From NCBI RefSeq assembly GCF_028898945.1, contig NZ_CP118607.1:1970001-2034000 (forward strand): a stretch of 64,000 bases of DNA, in the 5' to 3' direction. The position numbers and the translations under genes are program-made. The notes below the pieces were generated by a model. The model saw only the letters and a program-made list of their open reading frames with translations. It ran no database searches and had not been told where the DNA came from. Shown piece by piece: positions 53,523 through 62,191 of the stretch (within the stretch, counting starts at the first letter, position 1; each line of letters opens with the position of its first letter). This DNA comes from Pseudomonas sp. PSKL.D1 (lineage in GTDB: Bacteria > Pseudomonadota > Gammaproteobacteria > Pseudomonadales > Pseudomonadaceae).

Positions 53523-53731
53523 GCGAAGCTGCACAGGCAACTGGCTCACGCGCCGAGTTTCATCTTCAGCACCAGGTTCAGGCCACTGCGCTGGCCAAAC
53601 AGCTACTGGCGCAGCGTGAGGCGCTGCAAGGGGGCTGGTTGAATTGGGTTGCGGCCCAGCTCTATCAGCTGAGCCCTCCCCACTATGCCTCGATGGTGCG
53701 GCGCGAGTTGCAGCGCCTCAGTCAAGGGTAA
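53519..53731 (+). CDS. Small helical protein coupled to the preceding gene
   Basis: A 70-residue helical protein (EFHLQHQVQATALAKQLLAQ, then WLNWVAAQLYQLSPPHYA). Its ATG overlaps the stop of the preceding gene, so both are translated together. Function unknown. It is convergent with the pha antiporter operon, 11 bases apart. Confidence 0.68.
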   Translation: MSEAAQATGSRAEFHLQHQVQATALAKQLLAQREALQGGWLNWVAAQLYQLSPPHYASMVRRELQRLSQG

Positions 53732-53742
53732 CGCTGGCGCTT

Positions 53743-54108
53743 TCAGTTGCCGTTATCCCGCCCGCTGCTGACTTCTTCAGGTACGGCCTCCCTGGACATG
53801 CGCTTGCGGAACAGTGCTGCTCGGGCCAACAGCAGTGTGGTGACCGGCACGGTAATCGATAGCAGAATCGGGATCAGCCAGGCATGCAGCACCGGGCCTT
53901 GCTTGAGCCACGAAAAGTAGATGATCGAGGCCAGTGCGACGCACCAGGCGCCGATGGTCGAGGCCAGCGCAGGCGGGTGCATGCGCTGGAAGTAATCCTT
54001 CAGCCGCAACAGGCCCAGCGCGCCTATCAAGGCAAACAGGCTGGCAATCAGCAACAAGGCCGCGGTGAGCAATTCCAGCCAGAAAGGCAAAACGATGGCG
54101 TCGGTCAT
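53743..54108 (-). CDS. phaG: Monovalent cation/H+ antiporter subunit G
   Basis: A 121-residue membrane protein with three hydrophobic helices (LELLTAALLLIASLFALIGA; STIGAWCVALASIIYFS; LIPILLSITVPVTTLLLARA), the MnhG/PhaG family layout with LGLLRLKDYFQRMHPPALA. Last gene of the pha (mrp/sha/mnh) operon; start overlaps the subunit F stop by four bases (ATGA). Confidence 0.92.
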   Translation of the reverse strand: MTDAIVLPFWLELLTAALLLIASLFALIGALGLLRLKDYFQRMHPPALASTIGAWCVALASIIYFSWLKQGPVLHAWLIPILLSITVPVTTLLLARAALFRKRMSREAVPEEVSSGRDNGN

Positions 54109-54383
54109 TCGATCACCTCACCGCGCAGCAGGAATTTGGCCAGTGCGAACGAGCCCACAAAGCCGAACAGGGCAATGAGCAAGGCACCTTCGAAGTAGGT
54201 GTCGCTTGCGTAACGGATGCCCAGAATCAGCATCATCAACATAGCCAGGATGTACAGGTAGTCCAGCGCCAGGACCCGGTCCTGGGCGGATGGGCCGCGA
54301 AATAGCCTGATCAGCGTGAGGCCCATGGCCAGCGCAAAGATGAACAGGCTGGCGAGAACGGCGTTGGCGAGCAGGCCTGTCAT
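54105..54383 (-). CDS. phaF: Monovalent cation/H+ antiporter subunit F
   Basis: A 92-residue protein with three membrane helices and the MnhF/PhaF signature LIRLFRGPSAQDRVLALDYL. It overlaps both neighbours by four bases, as usual for these operons, whose products form one membrane complex exchanging Na+ or K+ for H+. Confidence 0.92.
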   Translation of the reverse strand: MTGLLANAVLASLFIFALAMGLTLIRLFRGPSAQDRVLALDYLYILAMLMMLILGIRYASDTYFEGALLIALFGFVGSFALAKFLLRGEVIE

Positions 54384-54868
54384 TCGAAAATCTCCATCAG
54401 CGGGCGCTCGTAAGTGGTTTTGAAGTGCTCGATGAAGGCTGGCTCGTCATCAAGGTCGAACACGTGCAGCAGCAATACGCTGCGGTCCAGTGCCAGTTCC
54501 GACCAGATGGTGCCCGGCACCACGGTGGTGATCATGGCCAGCGCGGCCAGGCCGTGGGCATCTCGCAAGTCCAGGGGGATGTGCACGAATGTCGAGCGGG
54601 GCTGATGGCTCCCTGCACGCAAAACACCTTTGGCCACTTCCAGGTTGGAGTGGATCACATCAATGCCTACCCGGCCGATCAGCCTTGCAATCGTCAACGG
54701 CCTGCGCACACGAGCGTGCTGAGGGCGAAGCGGTGCCATCAACAGGGGGGCAAGAATGCCCAGTGCAGCGCCGAGCAGCAGGTTGCCGGGGCTGACTGAC
54801 AGGTTGAGCACCAGCCACAGTGCGAACAGCGCAACAGACAACAAGGGTGCGGGGAACAGACGGCTCAT
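54380..54868 (-). CDS. phaE: Monovalent cation/H+ antiporter subunit E
   Basis: A 162-residue MnhE/PhaE protein: two N-terminal hydrophobic helices (LLSVALFALWLVLNLSVSPG) followed by a cytoplasmic domain with the conserved block TTVVPGTIWSELALDRSVLL and LHVFDLDDE. Overlaps subunits D and F by four bases each. Confidence 0.92.
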   Translation of the reverse strand: MSRLFPAPLLSVALFALWLVLNLSVSPGNLLLGAALGILAPLLMAPLRPQHARVRRPLTIARLIGRVGIDVIHSNLEVAKGVLRAGSHQPRSTFVHIPLDLRDAHGLAALAMITTVVPGTIWSELALDRSVLLLHVFDLDDEPAFIEHFKTTYERPLMEIFE

Positions 54869-56544
54869 GGCTGCACCTGTGCGTCGAGTGAAGTGGGGCC
54901 TGGTACCGGGCGTGCAGCCATTACCGCCTGAATGTAGGCATCAGGTGCCTGCAGGCTGGCGGCAGTGTCCTGGGTGTAGCGCAGCAGCGGTTCAGCCTTG
55001 AAGCTGAGGATGATGCACAGGGCGAGCAAGATGACCACCGGCAGGCATTCGTACCGACGCAGTACGGGTGACGGACGCTCTTCGGGCTTCCAGAAGCGTT
55101 GGATGCCCACGCGGCCGAAGGCGATCAGGGAGGCCATGCCTGAAAGGATGAGCAGGGCCACCAGCGCCCAGCCAGCCCAGCCCAGCGGTTGCTCGGCCGG
55201 CACGCCCAACCCCAAAGGGTTGAACAGCGCGCTGATGAGATTGAACTTGCCAACGAAGCCAGACAGCGGCGGCATGCCGATGATCAGCAGGGCGCAGGCA
55301 ATGAAGCTCAAGCCCAGGAAGGCCATGGTCCACGGGATGATCTGGCCGATCACTGCTTTTTGCTCGTCGTCGAGGTTGATGCCTTTGGGCGGGTGCAGTG
55401 TTTCAAGCGGCGAGGGAATGGCGTCTTCCTCGTCGTCCAGCGGCGCTTCGTTGGCCGAACGCGAGCGTTCGATCAGCTCGGCCAGCAGGAACAGGGCGCA
55501 GAGGGCAAGGGTGGAATTCACCAGATAGAACAGTGCGGCACCCGTGAGTGCCGGCTGGGCAAAGCCAACTGCGCCAAGCAGCGTGCCGGCGGAGACCAGA
55601 ATGCTCAAGGCTGCCATGCGCTCCAGGCGCTGGGCGGCCAGGATCGACACCGCTGCCACTGCCAGGGTGACCAGGCCGCCATAAATCAGCCATTGCCCGC
55701 CAAACTGCGCCGACGCGCCCGCCTGCCCGGAAAACAGCAAGGTCCACAGGCGCAACACGGCATACAGACCAACCTTGGTCATGATCGCGAACAGCGCCGC
55801 CACGGGTGCGCTGGCCGACGCGTAGGCGGGCACCAACCAGGAGTTGAGTGGCCAGATGCCGGCCTTCACCAGAAACGCAATGGCCAGGATGGCAGCGCCC
55901 GCATGCAGCAAGCCACGGTCGGCTTCAGGCACCAACGGGACCTTCAGTGCCAGGTCGGCCATGTTCAGGGTGCCCGTGACGCCATAGAGCATCGCCGCTC
56001 CCACCAGGAACAGGGACGAGGCGAACAGGTTGATGGCAATGTAGTGCAGCCCCGCACGTACCCGTGCCCGCCCCGAACCGTGCAGCAGCAGCCCGTAAGA
56101 GGCTGCCAGCAGCACTTCGAAGAACACGAACAGGTTGAACAGGTCGGCAGTCAGGAAGGCCCCGTACAGGCCCATCAGCTGAATCTGGAACAGCGCATGA
56201 AAACTTGAGCCTGCACCTTCCCATCGGGCCCGGGCGAACAGCAGAGCGCTTACCCCGACGACGCCGGTCAGCGTCAGCAGCAGTGCCGACAGGTGGTCCA
56301 GCACCAGCACGATGCCGAACGGCGCGGGCCAGTTACCCGGCAGGTAGACGCCGATCGACTCCGCCTGGCCCTGGGTGCGCACCCACAGCAGCAGGCTGAT
56401 GGCAATGGCCAGGCCCACAAGCGTGGAAAGCAGGTTGATGCGCCCTTTGAGTTGGCGATGCTTCTCGCCAATCAGCATCATCAGCGCCGCCGTCAGCAAT
56501 GGCAGCAGGATGGGCGCGATGATCAGCTGGCTCATGCCGCTCAT
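54865..56544 (-). CDS. phaD: Monovalent cation/H+ antiporter subunit D
   Basis: A 559-residue polytopic protein related to NuoM/NuoN-type proton-translocating subunits, with the buried Lys/Glu-bearing helices (FLVKAGIWPLNSWLVPAYA; FVFFEVLLAASYGLLLH). A hydrophilic insertion of about 45 residues (ELIERSRSANEAPLDDEEDA) lies before the last helices. Part of the hetero-oligomeric antiporter; coupled to subunits C and E by overlaps. Confidence 0.93.
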   Translation of the reverse strand: MSGMSQLIIAPILLPLLTAALMMLIGEKHRQLKGRINLLSTLVGLAIAISLLLWVRTQGQAESIGVYLPGNWPAPFGIVLVLDHLSALLLTLTGVVGVSALLFARARWEGAGSSFHALFQIQLMGLYGAFLTADLFNLFVFFEVLLAASYGLLLHGSGRARVRAGLHYIAINLFASSLFLVGAAMLYGVTGTLNMADLALKVPLVPEADRGLLHAGAAILAIAFLVKAGIWPLNSWLVPAYASASAPVAALFAIMTKVGLYAVLRLWTLLFSGQAGASAQFGGQWLIYGGLVTLAVAAVSILAAQRLERMAALSILVSAGTLLGAVGFAQPALTGAALFYLVNSTLALCALFLLAELIERSRSANEAPLDDEEDAIPSPLETLHPPKGINLDDEQKAVIGQIIPWTMAFLGLSFIACALLIIGMPPLSGFVGKFNLISALFNPLGLGVPAEQPLGWAGWALVALLILSGMASLIAFGRVGIQRFWKPEERPSPVLRRYECLPVVILLALCIILSFKAEPLLRYTQDTAASLQAPDAYIQAVMAARPVPGPTSLDAQVQP

Positions 56545-56885
56545 TCGTCACGCTCCCGGCCATCCACGTGGTCGGTGCCGGTCAGCCCGCGCGACGCCAG
56601 CAGTACCACCAGGAACAGCGCGGTCATGGCGAAACTGATGACGATGGCCGTAAGTACCAGCGCCTGGGGCAGCGGGTCGGTGTAGTGCAGCAAGTCCTGG
56701 GGGACACCGTCCTTGATGATCGGCTCCTTGCCGATGAACAGGCTGCCCATGCTGAAGATGAAAAGATTGACGCCGTAGGACAACAGGCACAGGCCCATGA
56801 TGACCTGGTAGGTTCGCGGGCGCAGTATCAGCCACACCCCCGAGGCAGCCAGTACGCCGATGGCAATTGCAATGACTTCTTCCAT
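56541..56885 (-). CDS. phaC: Monovalent cation/H+ antiporter subunit C
   Basis: A 114-residue NuoK-like protein with three helices (IAIAIGVLAASGVWLIL; VIMGLCLLSYGVNLFIFSMG; LVLTAIVISFAMTALFLVVL). ATG at 56885 overlaps the AB stop by one base (TGATG); an apparent longer frame upstream lies inside phaAB and is not used. The symbol follows the pha nomenclature for antiporters and is unrelated to polyhydroxyalkanoate synthase. Confidence 0.92.
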   Translation of the reverse strand: MEEVIAIAIGVLAASGVWLILRPRTYQVIMGLCLLSYGVNLFIFSMGSLFIGKEPIIKDGVPQDLLHYTDPLPQALVLTAIVISFAMTALFLVVLLASRGLTGTDHVDGRERDE

Positions 56886-59800
56886 CAGGCGGCTCCTGCT
56901 TGGCTGGTTTTGGATGGGTTGCCCGGGCGGTACGCGCGTACCGACTGGTGCGCCAGGGCGGTGAGGATGAGCAGGGTCGAGCCGACCACCACGGTGTATA
57001 CGCCAATATCGAAGAACAACGCGCTGGCCACGTGCACGTCCCCGAGCACTGGCAGGTGCAGGTGGGCAGTGTGCGTGGTCAGGAACGGGTAACCCAGCAG
57101 CATCGCGCCACCGCCCGTGAGCGTGGCACAGAACAGGCCGGTGCCCATCCAGCGCAGGGGCCGCAGGCTCATCTGCGCCTCGACCCACTGGGTGCCGGCA
57201 ACCATGTACTGGAGGATGAACGCCACCGACATCACCAGGCCGGCCACGAAGCCGCCACCCGGCTGGTTGTGGCCGCGCATGAACAGGTACATCGATACCA
57301 GCAGGGCAATCGGCAGCAGCAGGCGTACCAGTACCGCTGGCACCATCATGAACCCCAGTGCGGTATCGGTGGCGTGGCGAGGGTTGACCAGGTCGGTGAC
57401 CACGTCAGGTGCCAGCTGGCGCTGTTGTGCTGGCAGTTGCATGCTCTCTTTGGGTGGGCGGAAACGACGCAGCAGGGCAAATACAGTCAGCGCGACCGCT
57501 ACCAGCACGGTGATTTCGCCAAAGGTATCGAAGCCACGGAAATCGACCAGCATCACGTTGACAACGTTGGTGCCGCCGCCTTGCGGCAAGGCCCGGCTCA
57601 GGTAGAACGACGAGATGTCGTTGGGCGTCGGTCGGGTCAACATGGCGTATGACAGCACTGCCATGCCGCCACCGACCAGCACGGCCAGCAACAGGTCGCG
57701 CAGACGCCGCATGCGGGCGCGGTCGAGGCTGCCGGGCAGGGGCGAGACGCCTTCGATCCGCCGGGGGAGCCAGCGTAGGCCCAGCAGGATCAGCACCGTG
57801 GTCACCACCTCTACCACCAGTTGGGTCAGGGCAAGGTCGGGTGCCGAGAACCAGACGAAGGTGATGCAGGTCATCAGGCCGCACACGCCGACCATGATCA
57901 ACGCTGCCAGCCGGTGGTACTTGGCTTGGTATGCCGCGCCGATGGCACAGGCGATGGCGATCAGCCAGAGGGCAACGAATATGCCTGAACCGGGTATCTT
58001 CGGCCGGTCACCCCAGCTCACGCCGCTGTACAGCAACGGCACAAGGCCGGCTACGAATGCAGCCAATACCAGCATGAACAGCTGCGACTGCAGGCGGCGT
58101 GTGGTGAGCGCGCGCTCGATGTGCCGTGCCAGCAGCATCAGCCTCACCTGGCCGTGTTCGAACAGGCGCTTGCCATTGAAACGTTCGATCACTGGCGGGT
58201 AGGGGAAGCGGCCGCGGCGCAACTGGTTGCGAAGCAACAGGTACAGCAGGATGCCGCCGCTCATGGCCACCAGGCTCATGATCAATGGGGCATTCCAGCC
58301 ATGCCAGATGGCCAGGCTGTATTCAGGCAGCGTGCCACCCACTACAGGCAGGGCGGCCGCAGCCAGTAGCGGGCCGACCGATTGCGCCGGGAAGATGCCC
58401 ACCACCAGGCAGGTAAGTACCAGCAGTTCAACCGGTGCACGCATCCAGCGCGGTGGCTCATGGGGGGTATGTGGCAGGTCCTGTGCGGTGGGGCCGAAGA
58501 ACACGTCTACCGTGAAGCGCAGTGCGTAGGCCACGCTGAACGTGCCAGCAAGGGTGGCGATGATCGGCAAGGCCGCCTCGACCCAGGCGGTGGAGCTGAT
58601 GAACACCGTTTCGGCAAAGAACATTTCCTTGGACAGGAAACCGTTCATCAGCGGTACGCCGGCCATGGAAGCACTGGCCACCATGGCCAGCGTGGCGGTG
58701 TAGGGCACCAGCCGGATCAGGCCGCTCAGGCGGCGGATGTCACGGGTACCGCTCTCGTGGTCGATGATACCGGCGGCCATGAACAGCGATGCCTTGAAGG
58801 TGGCATGGTTAAGGATGTGGAACACCGCCGCGACGGCCGCCAGCGGGCTGTTCAGGCCCAGCAGCAAGGTAATCAGGCCCAGGTGGCTGATGGTCGAGTA
58901 TGCCAGCAGGCCCTTGAGGTCATTCTGGAACATGGCGGCGAAGGCGCCCAGCAGCAGCGTCAGGGCGCCGGCGCCGCCCACGATCCAGAACCACTCTTCG
59001 CTGCCCGACAGCACAGGCCACAGGCGCGCCAGCAGGAACACACCGGCCTTGACCATGGTGGCCGAGTGCAAATAAGCGGAAACCGGTGTAGGTGCCGCCA
59101 TCGCATGGGGCAGCCAGAACTGGAAGGGGAACTGGGCGCTCTTGCTCAGCGCACCGATCAGGATCAGCGGCAGTAGCACCGGGTACAGGGCGTGCTGGCG
59201 AATGATGTCGCCGGCGGCCAGCACCTTGTCCAGGTCGTAGCTGCCCACGACATGGCCCAGCAGCAGCGCGCCAACCAGCAGGCACAACCCCCCGGCGCCG
59301 GTGACCATCAGTGCCATGTATGCGCCGCGGCGGGCGTCGGCGCGGTGGTGCCAGTAGCCGATCAGCAGGAACGAGAACAGGCTGGTCAGTTCCCAGAAGA
59401 ACACCAGTTGGATGAGGTTGCCGGAAATCACCAGGCCCAGCATGGCGCCCATGAAGGCCAGGAAGAAGGCGAAGAAGCGCGGCACCGGGTCCTGCGGGGA
59501 CATGTAGTAGCGGGCATACAGCGAAACCAGTGTGCCGATGCCCAGCACCAGCAACGAGAACAGCCAGGCAAAGCCGTCCATGCGCAGCACCAGGTTCAAC
59601 CCCAGGCTGGGCAGCCAGAGGAATTCCTCACGAATGACGCCGCCATGGGCAACCTGCGGATACAACAGTGCTACCTGGACGGTACCGACCAAGGCCACGA
59701 GCCCGGCGAGAATGGACTCGGCGTTACGTGCGTTGTGCGGCAGCACGGCTGCCAGGCAACTGCCCACGAACGGCAGAAGCAATAGCACTATCAATGACAT
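56885..59800 (-). CDS. phaAB: Monovalent cation/H+ antiporter fused subunits A and B
   Basis: A 971-residue polytopic protein. The N-terminal two thirds is NuoL/MrpA-like (ELTSLFSFLLIGYWHHRADA, LSKSAQFPFQFWLPHAMAAP, HATFKASLFMAAGIIDHESG), followed by the MbhD/MrpA C-terminal part and then an MnhB-like segment (MRGHNQPGGGFVAGLVMSVA). The fusion is standard for group 2 operons (pha of rhizobia, sha of P. aeruginosa). First gene of a six-gene operon, phaAB-C-D-E-F-G. The complex supports Na+/K+ export and pH homeostasis. The promoter region is in the 150-base gap to the EamA gene. Confidence 0.94.
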   Translation of the reverse strand: MSLIVLLLLPFVGSCLAAVLPHNARNAESILAGLVALVGTVQVALLYPQVAHGGVIREEFLWLPSLGLNLVLRMDGFAWLFSLLVLGIGTLVSLYARYYMSPQDPVPRFFAFFLAFMGAMLGLVISGNLIQLVFFWELTSLFSFLLIGYWHHRADARRGAYMALMVTGAGGLCLLVGALLLGHVVGSYDLDKVLAAGDIIRQHALYPVLLPLILIGALSKSAQFPFQFWLPHAMAAPTPVSAYLHSATMVKAGVFLLARLWPVLSGSEEWFWIVGGAGALTLLLGAFAAMFQNDLKGLLAYSTISHLGLITLLLGLNSPLAAVAAVFHILNHATFKASLFMAAGIIDHESGTRDIRRLSGLIRLVPYTATLAMVASASMAGVPLMNGFLSKEMFFAETVFISSTAWVEAALPIIATLAGTFSVAYALRFTVDVFFGPTAQDLPHTPHEPPRWMRAPVELLVLTCLVVGIFPAQSVGPLLAAAALPVVGGTLPEYSLAIWHGWNAPLIMSLVAMSGGILLYLLLRNQLRRGRFPYPPVIERFNGKRLFEHGQVRLMLLARHIERALTTRRLQSQLFMLVLAAFVAGLVPLLYSGVSWGDRPKIPGSGIFVALWLIAIACAIGAAYQAKYHRLAALIMVGVCGLMTCITFVWFSAPDLALTQLVVEVVTTVLILLGLRWLPRRIEGVSPLPGSLDRARMRRLRDLLLAVLVGGGMAVLSYAMLTRPTPNDISSFYLSRALPQGGGTNVVNVMLVDFRGFDTFGEITVLVAVALTVFALLRRFRPPKESMQLPAQQRQLAPDVVTDLVNPRHATDTALGFMMVPAVLVRLLLPIALLVSMYLFMRGHNQPGGGFVAGLVMSVAFILQYMVAGTQWVEAQMSLRPLRWMGTGLFCATLTGGGAMLLGYPFLTTHTAHLHLPVLGDVHVASALFFDIGVYTVVVGSTLLILTALAHQSVRAYRPGNPSKTSQAGAA

Positions 59801-59894
59801 AGCGTTCTATTCTGGAAAGGTTTGCCAAGGATCATACGTGCCGAAGACATGATCACCAACACGCAAGCTGTCGCAGAATCGTACAAATGGGGTG

Positions 59895-59929
59895 TTACAG
59901 ACTGTTTTTTTATAACAGTTTCTTACAGA
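59895..59929. repeat. Direct and inverted repeats in AT-rich intergenic region
   Basis: TTACAGA occurs at 59895-59901 and 59923-59929 and brackets an inverted repeat ACTGTT (59901-59906) / AACAGT (59914-59919) with a T-rich centre. It is upstream of phaAB and downstream of the convergent-side EamA gene, so it may be a regulator site for the antiporter operon or an end-of-transcript structure. Confidence 0.45.
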
Positions 59930-59950
59930 GCATAGCTGGACTTGGGCGTT

Positions 59951-60895
59951 TTACAGGCGCGCCTCGCCCTCATCGCTCACTGCAATGGCATCCCTGTGCG
60001 GGCGGGCACGGCGCACCTTCAGCTCGCTCACCACCACGGCCACCACGATCAGCACGGCGCCGATCAGGGCCACGCCCGGCAAGCGTTCACCGGCGATGCG
60101 CCCGACGATCCCTGCCCATACAGGCTCGCCCGCATAGATCAGCGTGGCGCGGGTGGGCGAAACCGATTTTTGCGCCCAGTTCATGGCCACCTGAATCACG
60201 GCGCTCATCGCACCCAGGCCAAGCGCGCTCAGCACCAGCAGCCAGGAGAAATCGGGCAGGCGCTCCTGGGTAGGGACGATCATCAGGAAGGAAAGCACTG
60301 AGGCTGTGGCCAGTTGCACCACGGTCACCCGGCGTACATCGACCTGGCCTGCGTACCGGCTGATCAGAATGATCTCGGCGGCAATGGCAACCGCACTCAC
60401 CAGGGTGACCAGTTCGCCCTCGCTGAAGTGCAATGCCCCGCCTTCCGGGCCGGCAAGCAACATCAGGCCGGCGAATGCCAGGCAGATGCCGAGGCTGGGC
60501 ATCAGGCCCGGGCGTCGCCCCAGGACCACCCACTGCAGCAGCGGAACAAAAGGTACATACAACGCGGTGATGAAGGCTGACTGGCTGCTGCTGATGGTTT
60601 GCAGGCCCATGGTCTGCAAGCCGTAACCCAGCATGATGGACACGCCGATCAACACGCCCGCCTTTAGCTCGGTCAGTGTCAGGCCAGACAGCGCCCGCGC
60701 CGAAACCAGGCCCACGAACAGGGCGGCTGCCGCAAACCGCAGGCCAACGAAGAACATGGGCCCGCTTACGGTCATGACGTTATGCACCAGCAAGAACGTG
60801 CCCCCCCAGAGCATGGTGATGAATACCAGGACCATTTCGGCCTTGCTCAGGCGAAACGACACGGTAGGCTGTGGGCTATTGGCGGTTTTGCTCAT
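59951..60895 (-). CDS. EamA/DMT-family transporter
   Basis: A 314-residue protein with about ten hydrophobic helices in two EamA halves (LVFITMLWGGTFLLVHNVM; ALIGAVLIVVAVVVSELKV at the end; PVWAGIVGRIAGERLPGVA). Drug/metabolite transporters of this type usually export amino acids or metabolites. Start 60895 (MSKTANSPQPTVSFRLSKAE) is chosen; a longer frame upstream crosses the operator region. Divergent from the XRE-cupin regulator, whose two palindromes lie between, so it is the probable target of that regulator. Substrate unknown. Confidence 0.9.
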   Translation of the reverse strand: MSKTANSPQPTVSFRLSKAEMVLVFITMLWGGTFLLVHNVMTVSGPMFFVGLRFAAAALFVGLVSARALSGLTLTELKAGVLIGVSIMLGYGLQTMGLQTISSSQSAFITALYVPFVPLLQWVVLGRRPGLMPSLGICLAFAGLMLLAGPEGGALHFSEGELVTLVSAVAIAAEIILISRYAGQVDVRRVTVVQLATASVLSFLMIVPTQERLPDFSWLLVLSALGLGAMSAVIQVAMNWAQKSVSPTRATLIYAGEPVWAGIVGRIAGERLPGVALIGAVLIVVAVVVSELKVRRARPHRDAIAVSDEGEARL

Positions 60896-60938
60896 GGTAT
60901 TGCGTACTCGGAGGGGGCGGCGCACAATCGCCGCAAAG

Positions 60939-60956
60939 TGGGCAGTATACTGCGCA
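60939..60956. promoter_or_regulatory. Operator-like palindrome 1 of the XRE-cupin regulator, with -10 TATACT
   Basis: TGG-GCAGTATACTGC-GCA: a perfect 12-base centre (60942-60953) inside the 18-base form TG-N-GCA...TGC-N-CA. The same 18-base form recurs at 60968-60985, 29 bases further on. The centre contains TATACT on both strands, a -10-like hexamer, so repressor binding would mask promoters in both directions. Confidence 0.6.
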
Positions 60957-60957
60957 A

Positions 60958-61542
60958 ATGAATGAAGTGAGCAATATAGTGCACAAAGATTCCCCGCACC
61001 GGGCCTCGGTGCTGCAGCATGTCAGCCTCAACGTGCGTGGTTTGCGCAATGCGTCGGGGATGAGCCAGGCGGCGTTGGCCGAGCGATCCGGGGTCAGCCG
61101 GCGGATGCTGGTGGCGATAGAGGCCGGCGAAAAAAATGTCAGCCTGACTACCCTGGACCTGATCGCCGAGGCCTTGGGCGTTGCTTTCAGTACCCTGATT
61201 CAGGCCCCGGACCAGCGCGACCCCAGCCGCATCGACGAGTTGGCATGGGCCGGTGAGCACCCCCAGAGCCAGGCTGTGCTGCTGGCCAGCAGCCCTGCCC
61301 GGCGGGAGGTGGAGATCTGGGAATGGACCCTGGCGCCAGGTGAGCGCTATGCCAGTGAAGCCGATGCCGAAGGCTGGAGCGAGCAAATTTATGTCGCCGA
61401 AGGCCAGCTTACGTTGATCATCGAAGGGGTCGAGCACTCACTTCAGGTCGGTCAGTTCCATGTCTTCCCCAGCAATTGCCGTTATGCCTACCGCAACGAT
61501 GGCGCCGTGCCCACGCGCTTTGTGCGCAATGTGGTCATCTGA
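60958..61542 (+). CDS. XRE-family regulator with C-terminal cupin domain
   Basis: A 194-residue regulator: Cro/C1-type helix-turn-helix at residues 20-75 (GLRNASGMSQAALAERSGVS, then RRMLVAIEAGEKNVSLTTLD) and a cupin domain at about 115-190 (LAPGERYASEADAEGWSEQI, GQFHVFPSNCRYAYRND). Such proteins sense a small ligand and usually repress a neighbouring transport or catabolic gene, here the divergent EamA transporter. ATG 60958 has no Shine-Dalgarno sequence and lies seven bases after a TATACT, so a leaderless mRNA is possible. The second operator-like site is inside its first codons. Confidence 0.88.
   Translation: MNEVSNIVHKDSPHRASVLQHVSLNVRGLRNASGMSQAALAERSGVSRRMLVAIEAGEKNVSLTTLDLIAEALGVAFSTLIQAPDQRDPSRIDELAWAGEHPQSQAVLLASSPARREVEIWEWTLAPGERYASEADAEGWSEQIYVAEGQLTLIIEGVEHSLQVGQFHVFPSNCRYAYRNDGAVPTRFVRNVVI
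60968..60985. promoter_or_regulatory. Operator-like palindrome 2 of the XRE-cupin regulator
   Basis: TGA-GCAATATAGTGC-ACA, the second copy of the 18-base form seen at 60939-60956. It lies within codons 4-10 of the regulator gene. Two sites 29 bases apart suggest cooperative binding by dimers; autoregulation is inferred. Confidence 0.55.
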
Positions 61543-61560
61543 GACCGTGCGGTGCAGGTT

Positions 61561-62109
61561 TCAGTGAGCCAATAGATCATCGGTTGCCACCACCTTGGCG
61601 TATGCGAATGCCAGGGCGGCCATCGTGGATGCGTGTACATCCGCCGCGGTGACCTGCTTGCTGTGGAAGGCCAGTGGCAGGGTGGCACAAGCGTCATGTG
61701 CCACGGTGACGTCGTAGCCGAAGTCGGCGGCCGCGCGGGTGGCCGCATCGATGCACATGTGGCTCATGCTGCCGACGATGGTAAGGGCGGTGATGCCGTG
61801 ATCATCGAGGGTGCTTTTGAGTGGCGTATCACGGAATGAGTTGACGTTGTGCTTGAGCACCACGGGTTCATTGTTTGCAGGGGCCACCTTGGCGTGGATC
61901 TGCGCCCCTGCCGAGCCTGGGGTGAAGAAAGGGGCGTCGGCACTTTCGAATTCATGCCGTACATGTACCACCAGGTCGCCGCGAGCGCGCGCTGCGGTCA
62001 GTAGCCGGGCGGCGTTGTCGGCAGCCTGGTCGGCCCCTTCGAGGGCCCATTTGCCACCCGGAAAGTAATCGTTCTGGATGTCGATGATGATCAGTGCGTG
62101 CTTGCTCAT
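61561..62109 (-). CDS. Isochorismatase-family cysteine hydrolase
   Basis: A 182-residue protein with the family triad: Asp in LIIIDIQNDYFPGG, Lys in VLKHNVNSF and the nucleophilic Cys in GSMSHMCIDAATRAAAD. Members hydrolyse amides or isochorismate-like compounds (nicotinamidase, ureidoacrylate hydrolase and others); the exact substrate is not readable here. Start 62109 has AGGAGG four bases upstream. Divergent from a GlxA-type regulator 82 bases away, which probably controls it. Confidence 0.9.
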   Translation of the reverse strand: MSKHALIIIDIQNDYFPGGKWALEGADQAADNAARLLTAARARGDLVVHVRHEFESADAPFFTPGSAGAQIHAKVAPANNEPVVLKHNVNSFRDTPLKSTLDDHGITALTIVGSMSHMCIDAATRAAADFGYDVTVAHDACATLPLAFHSKQVTAADVHASTMAALAFAYAKVVATDDLLAH

Positions 62110-62191
62110 GCTGCCTCCTGTGGCAGTAGTGACTGGATGCCGATAGTTATAGGCTGAGCGCATCTGGGTGAGAATTGGCGCAAACGACACA

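Noticed and set aside
52845..53549. 234-codon minus-strand frame opposite the small-gene pair
   Set aside because: Low-complexity, cysteine- and glutamine-rich translation; the plus-strand pair has ATGA coupling and protein-like composition.
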